Shown here piece after piece: positions 8,515-17,042 of a stretch of DNA of 56,210 nucleotides; the first letter of the stretch is position 1, and each line of letters opens with the position of its first letter. The stretch lies in the NCBI GenBank assembly GCA_023402175.1, contig JAEXCN010000382.1, forward strand, positions 1 to 56,210, read 5' to 3'. The DNA comes from Pseudomonadota bacterium (lineage in GTDB: Bacteria; Myxococcota_A; Polyangia; Polyangiales; Polyangiaceae). The translations under genes were made by a program, and so were the position numbers. The notes beneath the pieces are model-generated. The model saw only the letters and a list, made by a program, of their open reading frames with translations. It was not told the origin of the DNA and made no database searches.

Positions 8515-10386
8515 TCAGTGCTTCGCGATCCGCTTCGGAGCGCCGAGCAGGCGAAGCGCCTTGCACGCCTCGACGTCCTTGCAGGGTCCGAGATTGCCGC
8601 CGTGTGCCGGCCACGATCCGTCGTCGCCGCGCGACACCGCCACCGAGGCGTCGCGCACGTCGGGTCCCCGCCATGGCGGCGCCGCATGCGCGAGCTTGGC
8701 CTCGCGCTCCTGTGCCGCCGCAGGATCGCCTTGCGGAACGAACGGGAAACGCACTTGCGGCACGAGCCCGACACGCTGCACGGGAGAGCCGTCGGGAAGC
8801 GCATAGACCAGCGTCGTCAGACGCAGCACGCCCGCGTGCGCGTCGTCGTCGACGTACTCTTGCGCGCATCCCTTGCCGAACGTCGTCGTACCGACGCTCG
8901 GACCTCGTTTGTAGGCCGCGAGCGCTCCGGCGATCATCTCGGCGGCGCTCGCAGTCGTCCCGTCGACGAACGTCGCAACGGCGCCCGTCCAGCGATCGCG
9001 ATCGCGTGGTACGGGCGCGCGATCGATCTCGACGGTGCCGTCGCGCCGCTTCATCGCGAACAGCGGCGCACCGGGCAAGAACAGCGACAGCGCTCCGAGC
9101 GCGCCATCGGTCGAGCCGCCGCCGTTTCCACGGAGATCGAGCACGACGCCGGAGAGCTTCCGCGAACCGCGCTCACGCTCGTCCGCGAGGAGCGTCGCCA
9201 GATCATCACCGAGATCGTCGCGGACGTCCTTCACCGAGACGAGGAGCACGTCGCCGTCACCGAACGCGACGCGCTCGAACGGTAGATCGCCTGCGGTGCG
9301 GAGCGGCGGGCTCGCGTCGTCCGTGCGCCCCACCTCGAGCGTCATGATCGCCCCGCCGCGAAGGACCACGGCCGAGAGCGGTGTCTTCGTGTCGCTCGAT
9401 GCAAACCCGAGCTGATCGACCTGCTCGAGCGGGAGCCCTGCCGTCGCGACGTTCGCGACGGAGAGGACGACGTCGTCGACCGCGAGCGGCGGCGTCGCGA
9501 GATCGGTCACGCGCACGCCCACGGCCGTCAGGACCGCGCGCCCCCAAAGGCGTGAGGGCGGCCGTGACGCGAGATCGACCTCGTAGATCCGGGACTCCTC
9601 GTCGAAGGGCGCCCACTCGCCGTGAGGATCGACGAGCGGGACGTACGCACGCACGGCGGATGCGAGGACGACACGCGACCAGCCCGCCTTGTCGAGCGGC
9701 GGAAAAAATCGACGCCGCGCTTCGTCGGCGAATTGCGTTCCTCGAGCACCGAATGCGGCCTCGAAAGCACCTGCTCGTCGCCCGAGCTCCTCGGCCGTCT
9801 CGCGCGCGCTCCCGGTGGGCGGGATCGGCTCGAGCGCCGCCCCGGTCGCGAGCGTCTCGCCGGGAGAGCGACGTCCTTTGTCGAATGCGTCGCGCAGCTC
9901 CGCGACCCACGTCTCGAGCACCGCTCCCGGCGCATTCGCGGACACGCACGAGCGCTGTCGTTTTCCTTCGATGTCGGCGAGGAGGTCCGGCGCAGCCTTC
10001 TGGAGCGCCTGCGCGGACGGAGCGTCCTTCGCGAGGCTGAGGAGACCGTGCGGGTCGAGCCAGTCGGCCGCGGACGCGGCGAAAGCCGGCGGTCTCACCG
10101 GCTCCGGCGTGTACGCGAGCCCGGCTCGCACTTGCTCGACGATCGTGCGTGCCTCCTCGCACGAGAGCGCCGTCGGCTCGCCGGACGGAATGCGAAAGAC
10201 GTACGACCGCTCGTCGTCGTGATTGTCGTCCTGCGATGCCGGCGCGATCGGCGACGCGGGCACGGTGATCGCCGGCTCCGCCTGCGGCTCGGTCGCCGGC
10301 CCGGCCGCCGAGGGCGGACGCAAGAGGGCCCAGCCCACGACACAGGTAGGCACGAGCGCCGCAACGACGAGGCCGGACTTGCGCAT
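8515..10386 (-). CDS. S41 family carboxyl-terminal processing protease
   Basis: A 623-residue exported protease. The N-terminus has a basic MRKSG and a hydrophobic helix (about residues 5-22), then a Pro/Ala-rich linker. A PDZ-like region lies around residues 270-360 (DPHGEWAPF, VDDVVLSVANVATAGLP). The S41 catalytic domain has the substrate-binding turn VVLDLRGNGGG, the nucleophile in TTASAAEMIAG (Ser480) and the general base in TTFGKGC (Lys505), giving the Ser/Lys dyad. These periplasmic enzymes trim C-termini of envelope proteins. The long N-terminal helical part (residues 60-260) is typical of the Prc-like subgroup, but the exact substrate is unknown. Confidence 0.9.
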   Translation of the reverse strand: MRKSGLVVAALVPTCVVGWALLRPPSAAGPATEPQAEPAITVPASPIAPASQDDNHDDERSYVFRIPSGEPTALSCEEARTIVEQVRAGLAYTPEPVRPPAFAASAADWLDPHGLLSLAKDAPSAQALQKAAPDLLADIEGKRQRSCVSANAPGAVLETWVAELRDAFDKGRRSPGETLATGAALEPIPPTGSARETAEELGRRAGAFEAAFGARGTQFADEARRRFFPPLDKAGWSRVVLASAVRAYVPLVDPHGEWAPFDEESRIYEVDLASRPPSRLWGRAVLTAVGVRVTDLATPPLAVDDVVLSVANVATAGLPLEQVDQLGFASSDTKTPLSAVVLRGGAIMTLEVGRTDDASPPLRTAGDLPFERVAFGDGDVLLVSVKDVRDDLGDDLATLLADERERGSRKLSGVVLDLRGNGGGSTDGALGALSLFLPGAPLFAMKRRDGTVEIDRAPVPRDRDRWTGAVATFVDGTTASAAEMIAGALAAYKRGPSVGTTTFGKGCAQEYVDDDAHAGVLRLTTLVYALPDGSPVQRVGLVPQVRFPFVPQGDPAAAQEREAKLAHAAPPWRGPDVRDASVAVSRGDDGSWPAHGGNLGPCKDVEACKALRLLGAPKRIAKH

Positions 10387-10566
10387 TCCGCGGACGAAGA
10401 AGGGTAGCAGGAGCCCTCGCGCACCGCGAAGAAACGGCGGCTCACGCCACGCCGCTATCCCGCGTTCGTCCGGCGGAAACGCGCGAAAAGACTGCGGCGT
10501 ACGTGTCGGCGATCGTGGGCCGGCGGCTCGCCGCTCTCACCTGGCGGACGGCGCCGGCGCGCGCGA

Positions 10567-11391
10567 TCAGGCGACGAGATCGGCCAACTCGGCGAGGTGA
10601 CCGCGGAGCTTCGTCCGGGCGCGCTCCTCGAGCTGACGGACGCGCTCTTTGCTGACGCCGAGGCGGATACCGAGCTCCTGCAGGGTCGGCGGCTCTTCCG
10701 TCATCAGCCGCTCCTTCACGATCATGCGCTCGCGATCGTCGAGGTGCGCGACCGCATCGGTCACCGCTCGGCCGGCCTGCATCTGCATCTCCGAACGAAC
10801 GGCCTCTTCCTCCGGCGTGGGCAGCGCTCCCGCGATGCGCTCCGACGCCGGGCTCGTGTCGCTCGAGCTTGCATCGAGGCTCATCTCGCGCGCCGACAGG
10901 AGCGGCAAGAGCATGCGGACGCGTTCTTCCGACAGGCCCGACGCTTCGGCGAGCACCGCCGGATCGGAGATCTTCGTCTTGCGGTACGTGCGGAGCGCGC
11001 GACGCTCGCTCTTCGTCGTTCCGAGGCGGACGACGCGGAACGCGCGCACGACGTACTCGCGGATCTCGGCGCGGATCCAGTAGGCCGCGTACGTCGCGAG
11101 CCGGCACTCGCGATCGGGATCGAACTTCTCAGCCGCCTTCAGGAGCCCGAGATTCCCCTGCTGGATGATGTCCTCGAGCGGCACGCCCCAGCGGCGATAC
11201 TCGAGCGCGATCGACACGACGAACGGCAGGCATGCTTCGATGATCTTCTGCCCGGCTCGCTTGTCGCCGGCGGCCCAACGCCGTGCGAGGCTCCGCTCCG
11301 TTTCGCGGTCGAGCACCTGGACGTGCGCCAGGCTTCGTCGATACGCGTGTAGAGAGCTACCCTCGAGCTCGCGAGCCATGCCGCTGCCCAT
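10567..11391 (-). CDS. RpoH-like (sigma-32 group) alternative sigma factor
   Basis: About 274 residues. Region 2 is intact (EDIIQQGNLGLLKAAEKFDPDR, then ATYAAYWIRAEIREYVVRAF). The AEIREY...RVVRLGTTKSERR segment matches the RpoH group (AEIHEY...TTKAQRK) rather than RpoD. Region 4 has the helix-turn-helix LQELGIRLGVSKERVRQLEERA. Myxobacteria carry several RpoH-like factors with stress and developmental roles. The start is the ATG at 11391, with AGGAGG four bases upstream; a second ATG at 11379 is less well spaced, and the upstream extension to 11517 lacks sigma-like sequence. No anti-sigma gene is adjacent. Confidence 0.9.
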   Translation of the reverse strand: MGSGMARELEGSSLHAYRRSLAHVQVLDRETERSLARRWAAGDKRAGQKIIEACLPFVVSIALEYRRWGVPLEDIIQQGNLGLLKAAEKFDPDRECRLATYAAYWIRAEIREYVVRAFRVVRLGTTKSERRALRTYRKTKISDPAVLAEASGLSEERVRMLLPLLSAREMSLDASSSDTSPASERIAGALPTPEEEAVRSEMQMQAGRAVTDAVAHLDDRERMIVKERLMTEEPPTLQELGIRLGVSKERVRQLEERARTKLRGHLAELADLVA

Positions 11392-11684
11392 GTGTCCTCC
11401 TGGCGTGATGAGCCGATCCGCGAAGCGCGGACCCGAGCTCCACGCGCCGAAGCGAATGCACGGCCAGTGCCATCGCTGACCGCACGGCAGGTCGCGGAGT
11501 TCACGCAAAAATCGCATGCTCGCGCAAGGCGCGCGCGCGCAACGTCGGCCGGAAGAGCGTCAGACCCGCGCAACGGTTTCGCGATCGTCTTGCCGCGCGT
11601 CGCCAGTCGCTGCGCGCCCGTGCCGTGGCGGCCGGAAGCCGAGCTCCTCGTGCGCGGCCTTTTCGGCGGCGTCCTCGCGGACGC

Positions 11685-12428
11685 TCATTCCAGCGGGCAG
11701 GCCCCCTCGCGCATGTCGGTCACGTACCAGACGGCGCCGCGCTTGAAGCAGACCCGGAGGTCGTAGCGCTTCTTCGGATCGGTCCCGGGCTTGAACCGGA
11801 ACGCGTCGAGCTCGGCAAGGTCACCGTTGCGCCGGACCTTTCCCAAGCACTCGAACCCTTCCAGCGAATAGCCTCGGCGGCCGTCCCATCCGCTCTCGAG
11901 GGTGTGGAGCTCCGCAAGCGCGCACGCGGTGCTCTGGTCGAGGTCGGGGGCGGAGGGCGCTGCGCCGAGCTGCTTCTCGATCGTCGCGGCGCGCGCTTTC
12001 GCGCTCTCCTCGTCGATCTGCGATTGGATGATGCCGTAGGTGATCCCGGCCACGGACATCACGGAGGAGACGATCCCGAGCACGAGCCCGATGGTCGCCC
12101 TCGCTGGCGGCGCCATTCCGAGCTGCTTCGCGAACGAGCGAGCGCGCGCCCCGAACACGATGCCGACGATGCCGAGCGGCGCGCAGCAGAGCACCGTGCC
12201 GGCGATCGAGCTGACGAGCGCATACGTCGAGGAGCTCTGGAGCTGCTGGTTCGTGCTCGCCTTCTGACTGTACTGCGCCTGCGCCTCCCACTGCGCGCGG
12301 TGCTGAGCCTCTTCCTGCGCGCGCTGGTGCGCGGCTACGCCGGCGGGCGTGGTGAAGCGGCAGTACGGACACGCGAGGGCGAGCGGATCGATGAGCGCGC
12401 CACACTGCGCGCACTTGACGGGCGTCAC
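11685..12428 (-). CDS. Zinc-ribbon DUF4190-like membrane protein
   Basis: A 247-residue protein starting with a zinc ribbon (CAQCGALIDPLALACPYC, four Cys in two CxxC pairs), then a Gln/Ala-rich helical linker (residues 30-65), then two hydrophobic segments at about 68-95 and 105-135 arranged as in DUF4190 proteins (LVSSIAGTVLCCAPLGIVGIV; IGLVLGIVSSVMSVAGITYG). A soluble C-terminal domain with three Cys follows (STACALAE, GFECLGKV, RVCFKRG), ending in REGACPLE. Function is unknown. The GTG start at 12428 puts the zinc ribbon at the very N-terminus, as in relatives. Confidence 0.75.
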   Translation of the reverse strand: MTPVKCAQCGALIDPLALACPYCRFTTPAGVAAHQRAQEEAQHRAQWEAQAQYSQKASTNQQLQSSSTYALVSSIAGTVLCCAPLGIVGIVFGARARSFAKQLGMAPPARATIGLVLGIVSSVMSVAGITYGIIQSQIDEESAKARAATIEKQLGAAPSAPDLDQSTACALAELHTLESGWDGRRGYSLEGFECLGKVRRNGDLAELDAFRFKPGTDPKKRYDLRVCFKRGAVWYVTDMREGACPLE

Positions 12429-12550
12429 GAGCGGGAGCTTACGCCCGAAACAGCATGCCGTGAACGAGGTCGGTCACCGTCACGCCCATCGCCACGCCGC
12501 TCGGATGCACGACGAGATCGTCATGGCTCGATCGACGCCAGCGCGCAGCG

Positions 12551-12570
12551 CTGAGCGACGTCGCGCTCAG
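12551..12570 (-). terminator. Hairpin overlapping MBL hydrolase stop codon
   Basis: A 7-bp inverted repeat (CTGAGCG/CGCTCAG) with a six-base loop overlaps the stop codon of the MBL gene on the minus strand. It is a short GC-rich stem without a T-run, so it is only a candidate terminator. Confidence 0.35.
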
Positions 12571-13406
12571 AGCTCGATGACGAGGCCTTCGCGCGCGGCT
12601 TCGGCGTTCGGGAAGAGCTCGCGGGCCCGTCGCTCCTTCTCGGCGACGGCCGCATCGCTCTGCATCGGGTCGTGATGATAGAGGACGAGCTTCTTCACGT
12701 TCGCCGCCTTCGCGAGCTTCACGGCTTCCTCGAAGGTGCTGTGCCCCCATCCGAGCTTCGGCCCGCCGCCGGTCTGGCCGGCGTACTCCTCGGGGGTGTA
12801 CTGCGAGTCGTAGATGAGGACGTCGGCGCCGCGCGCGAGCTTCAGGAGCTTCTGATCGACGACGGCGTAGTGCTCGGTGTCCGTCGCGTAGACGATGCTG
12901 CGCCCGCCGTGATCGACGCGATAAGCCCAGACGCCGTTCGGATGGTTTCCGGGCGCGGCGCTGATGACGGCCTTCGTCCCGTCGCCGGCGTCGAGCTCGA
13001 CGGGCTTCCGATCGCTCACGCCGTGGAAGACCATCTCCGCGCCCATCTCGGTGAGGTGCACCGGAAAGCTCGGGTGGTCCATCTGGCCCGCGAGCGTCTC
13101 CTCGAGCGTCCGCGAGACGTTGTTGCCGCCGTACAGGTGGATGACGTTCCCCGGGACGAACGCAGGGTCGAAGAAGGGAAATCCCTGGATGTGATCCCAG
13201 TGGACGTGGCTGAAGAAGAGATGCGCCGTGAACGGCATCTCCTTGAGCATGCGCTTGCCGAGCAAGCGGAGGCCGGTGCCACCGTCGAAGACGAGCAGGG
13301 CCTTTCCGGCCCGCACCTCGACGCAGCTCGTGTTGCCCCCCACGCCGACGGTGTCCGGTCCGGGGCACGGGATGCTCCCGCGGACACCCCAAAAGGTGAT
13401 GCGCAT
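12567..13406 (-). CDS. MBL-fold metallohydrolase
   Basis: A 279-residue protein from the ATG at 13406. It opens with the subfamily signature MRITFWGVRGSIPCPGP, then GGNTSCVEV and DGGTGLRLLG, followed by the metal-binding motif HVHWDH (His67, His69, Asp71, His72), ATDTEH and the late YHHDP. This form of metallo-beta-lactamase fold is common beside signalling genes in Deltaproteobacteria and may act on phosphodiesters (RNase Z or cyclic-nucleotide phosphodiesterase-like), but the substrate is not determined. No signal peptide, so cytoplasmic. The upstream 14-residue extension to 13448 is Arg-rich and rejected. Confidence 0.88.
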   Translation of the reverse strand: MRITFWGVRGSIPCPGPDTVGVGGNTSCVEVRAGKALLVFDGGTGLRLLGKRMLKEMPFTAHLFFSHVHWDHIQGFPFFDPAFVPGNVIHLYGGNNVSRTLEETLAGQMDHPSFPVHLTEMGAEMVFHGVSDRKPVELDAGDGTKAVISAAPGNHPNGVWAYRVDHGGRSIVYATDTEHYAVVDQKLLKLARGADVLIYDSQYTPEEYAGQTGGGPKLGWGHSTFEEAVKLAKAANVKKLVLYHHDPMQSDAAVAEKERRARELFPNAEAAREGLVIEL

Positions 13407-13572
13407 CGCCCTCCGTCTCGAAGGATCAAGGGATACGAGGAGCCGCAAGCATGGTCAAGGGCTCGAAGAGGGGCCGGAAGCATGCGCCCCGGCGGCATTA
13501 CGTGGGTCCATCTCCGCGCCGAGATCGCGCTCGGACGTCGCTTTGGTGCTCGCGCTCGGCTATGAAGACGCG

Positions 13573-14040
13573 GTGTCCTCCGTACGTGAGCGCGTCGTCT
13601 GCGTGCTCGGGTGCCGGCCTGGAACAGCCGCGCTCGCTCGCCGTGCACGGGCGGCACGCGATGCGTTCGTGAGCCGGCAGGCGCCGCTCGTCGTCGCGTG
13701 CGGTGGGCGCGCCGTCGACGGCCGGGTCGAAGCGGACGAGCTCGCGCGCATGCTCGTCGACGGCGGCGTTCCGGACGCGGCGATCGTGCGCGAGCGAACG
13801 TCGCTCGACACGCACCAGAACGCATGTCACGCAGCACGCATCCTCCAGGCGCGCGGCGTCTCCGACGTGATCGTCGTCACCTGCTCGTGGCACCTGCCTC
13901 GCGCGGTCACGCTCTTCGAACGAGCAGGGCTTCGTGTGGTCGAAGGCATCGGCGCGCCGCCGCCCCACCCGACGCTCCTCCAGCGCGCGTGGTGGTCGGC
14001 GCGCGAGCGAGTCTCGCTCTGGAAGGACCTTCATCGGTGA
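13573..14040 (+). CDS. DUF218/YdcF-like protein
   Basis: About 155 residues from the GTG at 13573; a GTG at 13546 is also possible, and the longer frame back to 13228 runs antisense through the MBL gene and is rejected. Family motifs are VVCVLGCRPG (usual VVLGxxxxxG), RRARAARDAF, VVACGGRAVDG, and the conserved TSLDTHQNACHAARIL followed by VIVVTCSWHLPRAVTLF. DUF218 proteins are linked to envelope polysaccharide metabolism, but the reaction is unknown. Many relatives have N-terminal membrane helices, which are absent here, so this is the soluble short form. First gene of an operon; its stop overlaps the next start (GTGA). Confidence 0.8.
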   Translation: MSSVRERVVCVLGCRPGTAALARRARAARDAFVSRQAPLVVACGGRAVDGRVEADELARMLVDGGVPDAAIVRERTSLDTHQNACHAARILQARGVSDVIVVTCSWHLPRAVTLFERAGLRVVEGIGAPPPHPTLLQRAWWSARERVSLWKDLHR

Positions 14041-16256
14041 AGCGCGTGCGGCTGTCGCCATGGGCGCTCGTCGCCGTAGCAGCGTGCTCGCGTTCCAGCT
14101 CCGCGCCTCGCGATGCAGCGATCGACGCGGGCTCCTCGTTCGACGAGATCGCGATCGCTCGCGCGGAGGATACGCGGCGCGCGAAGGACGTCCCGCCGGA
14201 GGTCCGCACGAGCCACGACGTCGCCGCGCGCCGCCGGAGTGCCCGGGCACTCGCGCGGATCGCGGATGCGAGCAGCCTCGACGGCCTCACGAACCACCTC
14301 GCCGACGAAGACGCGGAGACGGTCGCCTGGGCCGCGTACGGGCTCGGCTATGCGTGCAAGGGCCGCGAGGACGCTCACGTGCGGATGCTCGCGGCTCGCG
14401 CGACGAGCCTTCCGGCACCGGCCGCGGATCGACCGGCAAAGTTGCGTGGCGCCGCCGAGCTCGATCCTCGTGTCGCGATCGCGCGCGCGATGGGGAGATG
14501 CGGCGGGCCGCTCGCCGAGAATGTCCTCGTGTCGGTCCTCGCGTCCGCGAGGGCGAACGGCGGCGATTGGATCGATCCTGCGCTCCTCGGGCTGGGCGAT
14601 CTCGCCACGCGCAAGAAGCAGCTCGGCGCCGACGCGATGACCGCGCTGCTCGACGCGGCCGGCGACAAGACGGCGCCGCGCGATCTCGCGTTTTACGCGC
14701 TCGGCCGGTCGGAGCCGGGTGAGGCGTTCTCCAAGCGCGTCACCGACGTCGCGCGCATCGCGCTCGGCCGGCCCGGCGAAGCGCGCATCCTCGCAATCCG
14801 CGCGCTCGGTCGCGCAGGCAAGCAGAGCCCGAGGGAGACCACGCGCGAGCTCGCACGCGTCGTCGTCGATGCGAAGGGCTTCGGCGAAGGTGAGCGCGCC
14901 GAGGCTGTACGTGCGCTCGGTGGGCTCGGCGATGCCGGTCAGGCGGCGATCGCGGGCGCGATCGCCGAGCTGACGCCGGACGCGAAGGACGCGATCGCGA
15001 TCGCGAACCTCGCAGGCCCGTCGTTTCATGTGCTCTACACGCTTCTCGGTCAGCTCGGCGGAGAGGCGCCGAAGAAGGCGGAGGCCTCGCTCTCGGTCCT
15101 TGCCTCGCTGACCGCTCCGGCCGCGCCGAGGCCGACCTTCGCGCGACGTCTCGCGGAGATCCGGTGCTCGGCGGCCCTTGCGCTCGCGCGCGGCGCTTAC
15201 GACGCCGACGTCCTCGAGAAGTGCGACGCGAAGAGCTCCGAGACGTCGCAGCGAGCGCGCCTCGCGTCGCTCCTGCGGCGGCCGCTCAAGGGAGAGCGTC
15301 TGGCCGCCTTCCGTGCGTTCGCGAAGAGCGAACATCTTCGCGTACGCGAGGACGCGATCGAAGGGCTCGCATCCCATCCCGAGATCGGTGAAGCAGGCGC
15401 GAGCATCCTCGCCGATGCGCTCGCGTCGAAGCACGCTGGCCTCGTCGCGACCGCGGCCGAGATGCTGCACGCGCATCCCGAACGCGCGATGGTGCTGGCC
15501 GAGAGCGAGAAGCGCGCTGCGCTCGATCCGCGCGCGCCCCCTCCGACGGCGAACCCGGCCCAGGAGATCGCGCCCGTCGTGGCGAAGTCCCTCGCTGCCG
15601 CGCTCGCCGAGAAGTGGCCCGAAGATCGATTCGAGACGCGCATCGCGCTTGCCGAGGCGGCGGCGAGCGTCCGCCATCCGCAGGCGAAGGAGATCGCGAC
15701 GACGCTCTGCAACGACGCGAACCCGGTGCTCCGCGAGCGTGCGCTGAAGGCGCTCCGCACGCTCGGCGCTCCAGTGGCCGCGTGCAACGCGCCCGATCGC
15801 GAGGTGGCGGCTGCGGCCGAGATCGCAAACACGCTCACGAGGCCGACCAAGCTCGTCCTGACGACCGACACTAGCCAGCTCACGATCGAGCTCGAGCCCG
15901 AGCTCTCTCCCGTCACCGCCACGCGCCTCGCCGCGCTCGCACGGTCGGGCTTTTACAAGGGCATCGTGATCCACCGCGTCGTTCCCGGGTTCGTCGTGCA
16001 GCTCGGCGATCCGGAGGGCGACGGATACGGCGGCTCGGGGACGTCCCTTCGCTGCGAGACGTCGCCGGTGCCGTTCGGCCTCCTCGATGTCGGCATGGCT
16101 CTCGCGGGGCGGGACACGGGATCGAGTCAGCTGTTCGTGACGCTCTCGCGCACGCCTCACCTCGACGGGGAGTACACGCGCGTCGGGCGCGCCGAAGGTG
16201 ACTGGGCGAGCGTGGCGCAAGGCGACGTCATCAAGGACGTCCGTCTCGTCGAGTGA
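14037..16256 (+). CDS. HEAT-repeat lipoprotein with C-terminal cyclophilin domain
   Basis: About 739 residues from the GTG at 14037, which overlaps the DUF218 stop by four bases. The signal peptide has a lipobox (LVAVAAC, Cys near 17), so it is probably an outer-membrane or periplasmic lipoprotein. Residues 60-590 are helical, with repeated HEAT-like units (ARALARIADASSLDGLTNHL, EAVRALGGLGDAGQ). The last 135 residues form a cyclophilin-type peptidyl-prolyl isomerase: ELEPELSPVTATRLAALARS, GFYKGIVIHRVVPGFVVQLGD (the catalytic Arg is in HRV), GYGGSG, and SQLFVTLSRTPHLDGEYTRVG. It is probably a scaffolded folding factor for exported proteins. Confidence 0.9.
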   Translation: MKRVRLSPWALVAVAACSRSSSAPRDAAIDAGSSFDEIAIARAEDTRRAKDVPPEVRTSHDVAARRRSARALARIADASSLDGLTNHLADEDAETVAWAAYGLGYACKGREDAHVRMLAARATSLPAPAADRPAKLRGAAELDPRVAIARAMGRCGGPLAENVLVSVLASARANGGDWIDPALLGLGDLATRKKQLGADAMTALLDAAGDKTAPRDLAFYALGRSEPGEAFSKRVTDVARIALGRPGEARILAIRALGRAGKQSPRETTRELARVVVDAKGFGEGERAEAVRALGGLGDAGQAAIAGAIAELTPDAKDAIAIANLAGPSFHVLYTLLGQLGGEAPKKAEASLSVLASLTAPAAPRPTFARRLAEIRCSAALALARGAYDADVLEKCDAKSSETSQRARLASLLRRPLKGERLAAFRAFAKSEHLRVREDAIEGLASHPEIGEAGASILADALASKHAGLVATAAEMLHAHPERAMVLAESEKRAALDPRAPPPTANPAQEIAPVVAKSLAAALAEKWPEDRFETRIALAEAAASVRHPQAKEIATTLCNDANPVLRERALKALRTLGAPVAACNAPDREVAAAAEIANTLTRPTKLVLTTDTSQLTIELEPELSPVTATRLAALARSGFYKGIVIHRVVPGFVVQLGDPEGDGYGGSGTSLRCETSPVPFGLLDVGMALAGRDTGSSQLFVTLSRTPHLDGEYTRVGRAEGDWASVAQGDVIKDVRLVE

Positions 16257-16274
16257 TAGTAAGGTCGTCCCGCC

Positions 16275-17042
16275 ATGCTCCTCGCGATCGACGTCGGCAA
16301 TACGAACATCGTCTATGGCCTGTTCGAGGGCGCTAGCCTCGTCGACCAGTTCCGCGTCGAGACGAGCCGTGGGCGGACCGCGGACGAGTATGCGGTGATC
16401 GTCCGGCAGCTCCTCTCGATGCGCGACATCGCGCCGACCGAGGTGAAGGCTGCGATCATCGCGAGCGTCGTCCCTGCACTCACCGAGCCGATGCTCCATC
16501 TCGTGCGGCGAGCGTTCGATCTCGACGCGCTCGTCGTCGGTCCCGGGATCAAGACGGGCATGTCGATCCTCTACGAGAACCCGCGCGAGGTCGGAGCGGA
16601 TCGCATCGTCAACGCGGTGGCGGCGTACGAGCGCTTCCACAGCGGGCTCATCGTCGTCGACTTCGGCACCGCGACGACGTTCGACTGCGTGACCCCGAAG
16701 GGCGAGTACATGGGCGGCGTCATCGCGCCGGGCATCCAGATCAGCGCCGACGCGCTGTTCACGCGCGCAGCGAAGCTCCCGCGCGTCGAGATCCAGCGCC
16801 CGCCGAAGGTCGTCGGACGAAACACGCAGCATTCGATGCAGTCCGGCATCGTCTTCGGCTACGTCGGGCTCGTCGACGGGCTCGTCGAGCGGCTGAAGGA
16901 AGAGATGGCGTTCCCGTCGTGTGCGGTCGTGGCGACCGGCGGCCTCGCGCGCCTCATCGCTCCGCTCTCGCGCACGATCCAGGACGTCGACGACGACCTC
17001 ACGCTGACGGGCCTGCGCATCCTCTACGAGCGCAACCTTTGA
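16275..17042 (+). CDS. coaX: Type III pantothenate kinase
   Basis: A 255-residue enzyme phosphorylating pantothenate in the first step of coenzyme A synthesis. It belongs to the ASKHA fold: phosphate-1 motif MLLAIDVGNTNIVYGLFEG, GRTADEY, the substrate region with PREVGADRIVNAVAAYER, phosphate-2 motif VVDFGTATTFDCV, GGVIAPGIQIS, and adenosine-site ATGGLA. Length and motif order match CoaX well. The start follows the cyclophilin gene by 18 bases, with a weak AAGG upstream, and the stop overlaps the start of the downstream permease gene (TTGA). The cytoplasmic enzyme normally needs a monovalent cation. Confidence 0.97.
   Translation: MLLAIDVGNTNIVYGLFEGASLVDQFRVETSRGRTADEYAVIVRQLLSMRDIAPTEVKAAIIASVVPALTEPMLHLVRRAFDLDALVVGPGIKTGMSILYENPREVGADRIVNAVAAYERFHSGLIVVDFGTATTFDCVTPKGEYMGGVIAPGIQISADALFTRAAKLPRVEIQRPPKVVGRNTQHSMQSGIVFGYVGLVDGLVERLKEEMAFPSCAVVATGGLARLIAPLSRTIQDVDDDLTLTGLRILYERNL

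Noticed and set aside
14031..16832. 933-residue minus-strand open frame
   Set aside because: Antisense to the HEAT-cyclophilin and coaX genes; composition is typical of shadow frames in high-GC DNA.
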